Source of the DNA: Clostridiales bacterium
Lineage (GTDB): Bacteria > Bacillota > Clostridia > Oscillospirales > Oscillospiraceae
Assembly: GCA_004556345.1 (NCBI GenBank)
Contig: SFHQ01000005.1
Coordinates: 9,861-73,860 of the forward strand
DNA length: 64,000 nucleotides
Reading direction: 5' to 3'
Made by a program: the position numbers and the translations under genes. The first letter of the stretch is position 1. The number at the start of each line of letters is the position of its first letter. Below, piece after piece: positions 63,640 to 64,000 of this stretch. A model generated the notes under the pieces. That model saw only the letters and a program-made list of their open reading frames with translations. It ran no database searches and was not told where the DNA came from.

Positions 63640-64000
63640 ATGAAAGCTTTCAGTAAAGGACAGATTTTTGATCACCCACAGTTAAAAGGAATTTTCTCGG
63701 AATTTCGTGAGGCACTCAATGAGGAAATCAGCTATATTGAAAAAAATGGACAATCCTCTATTTTACTCTATGCTGGACAAAAACTTGAAACCCGCACATC
63801 AGAATACTGTTATCGCTTCCAAGTTGAATACATGCCCGTGCTTCCTCCCGACACTCCTTGCAAGCTTTTCGTTGGCCAACTTCAATTTGATGTAACAGTA
63901 GTTAGCGTGGAAGAAAGTGCGCTTACCGTTGCTTCTACAGTGAAACTGCCTGATACCATCGGAAAAGCTCGTCTAGACACAGGTGCAACGATATTGATGG
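63640..64000 (+). CDS. N-terminus of a large protein, possibly a DNA2/NAM7-like helicase or AAA ATPase; truncated by the window
   Basis: About 120 residues visible. There is a helical first part (SEFREALNEEISYIEKNG) and then a beta-rich part ending FVGQLQFDVTVVSVEESALTVASTVKLPDTIGKARLDTGATILM. I recall similar N-termini in superfamily I helicase-like ATPases of Firmicutes (SH3-like domain, then the motor domain), but the motor is beyond the edge, so this is tentative. A TATAAT (63614-63619) lies upstream. The gene is AT-rich compared with all others in the window. Confidence 0.6.
   Translation, partial: MKAFSKGQIFDHPQLKGIFSEFREALNEEISYIEKNGQSSILLYAGQKLETRTSEYCYRFQVEYMPVLPPDTPCKLFVGQLQFDVTVVSVEESALTVASTVKLPDTIGKARLDTGATILM

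Noticed and set aside
1..64000. tRNA or rRNA genes, CRISPR array, insertion sequences, prophage
   Set aside because: I read the intergenic gaps on both strands and saw no clover-leaf, no regularly spaced direct repeats and no transposase or integrase frame. A covariance search would be decisive for tRNA.

Overview
The window looks like a chromosomal segment of a high-GC, spore-forming Firmicute of the class Clostridia, most likely the Oscillospiraceae (Flavonifractor / Intestinimonas / Oscillibacter-like gut bacteria). The evidence is the sporulation genes (spoIIGA-sigE, a SpoIVB-type peptidase, spo0A), T-box leaders, a minimal SufBC-type Fe-S system, infC-rpmI-rplT with a Firmicutes-style attenuator leader, and dispersed short palindromic repeats of a kind I associate with this family. 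The placement is inference; there is no rRNA or tRNA gene. I see no CRISPR array, insertion sequence or prophage.

Layout. 1-6000: a partial D,D-carboxypeptidase, polA, a fatty-acid-kinase-like gene and an Asp23 gene (minus), then a small membrane protein (plus). 6000-8550: thioesterase plus the two-gene SmsCB/SufBC Fe-S machine (minus). 8550-11110: DUF1846 gene and asnA. 11200-17520: putP, a TetR regulator beside a long palindrome, an AlaX-type editing enzyme, a CmpB-family membrane protein, then spoIIGA-sigE. 17700-20080: small regulators, a HAD phosphatase, trmB. 20270-30190: a long plus-strand run radC-uvrB-EamA-ybaK-uvrA-recD2-comF. 30290-36480: an MreB-family gene, a TSCPD protein, the SpoIVB-like peptidase, a secreted metallo-beta-lactamase-fold protein and a permease with a structured leader. 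36560-39300: two more, tandem, ArsB/NhaD-type permeases. 39600-44050: iorA, spo0A, then infC-rpmI-rplT.

44180-52230 carries two amino-acid-responsive T-box units: a T-box with UGG (Trp) specifier driving a TrpXYZ-type ABC importer, and a T-box with UGC (Cys) specifier driving cysE-cysS. Between them lie a LysR gene with overlapping divergent promoters and tandem operator-like repeats, and a 50-codon gene with a perfect 22-bp palindrome at its transcription start. 52300-56710: a NIF3/YqfO C-terminal-like protein, a sigma / anti-sigma / lipoprotein module, a nitronate monooxygenase and a GNAT acetyltransferase. 56900-59160: a lower-GC patch with a cysteine-rich lipoprotein, a small XRE regulator and, with normal GC, a secreted nuclease. 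59360-63275: iron alcohol dehydrogenase, aldehyde dehydrogenase and their likely LysR regulator. From about 63300 to the right edge the DNA becomes AT-richer and starts a 44-codon gene and the N-terminus of what may be a large helicase/ATPase.

The regulatory DNA is the most interesting part of this otherwise core-like segment: two T-boxes, an L20 leader with an apparent non-AUG infC start, several attenuator-like hairpins, a Spo0A box before spo0A, and several operator-like palindromes next to the regulators that probably use them. Three families of short repeats lie in the intergenic gaps.
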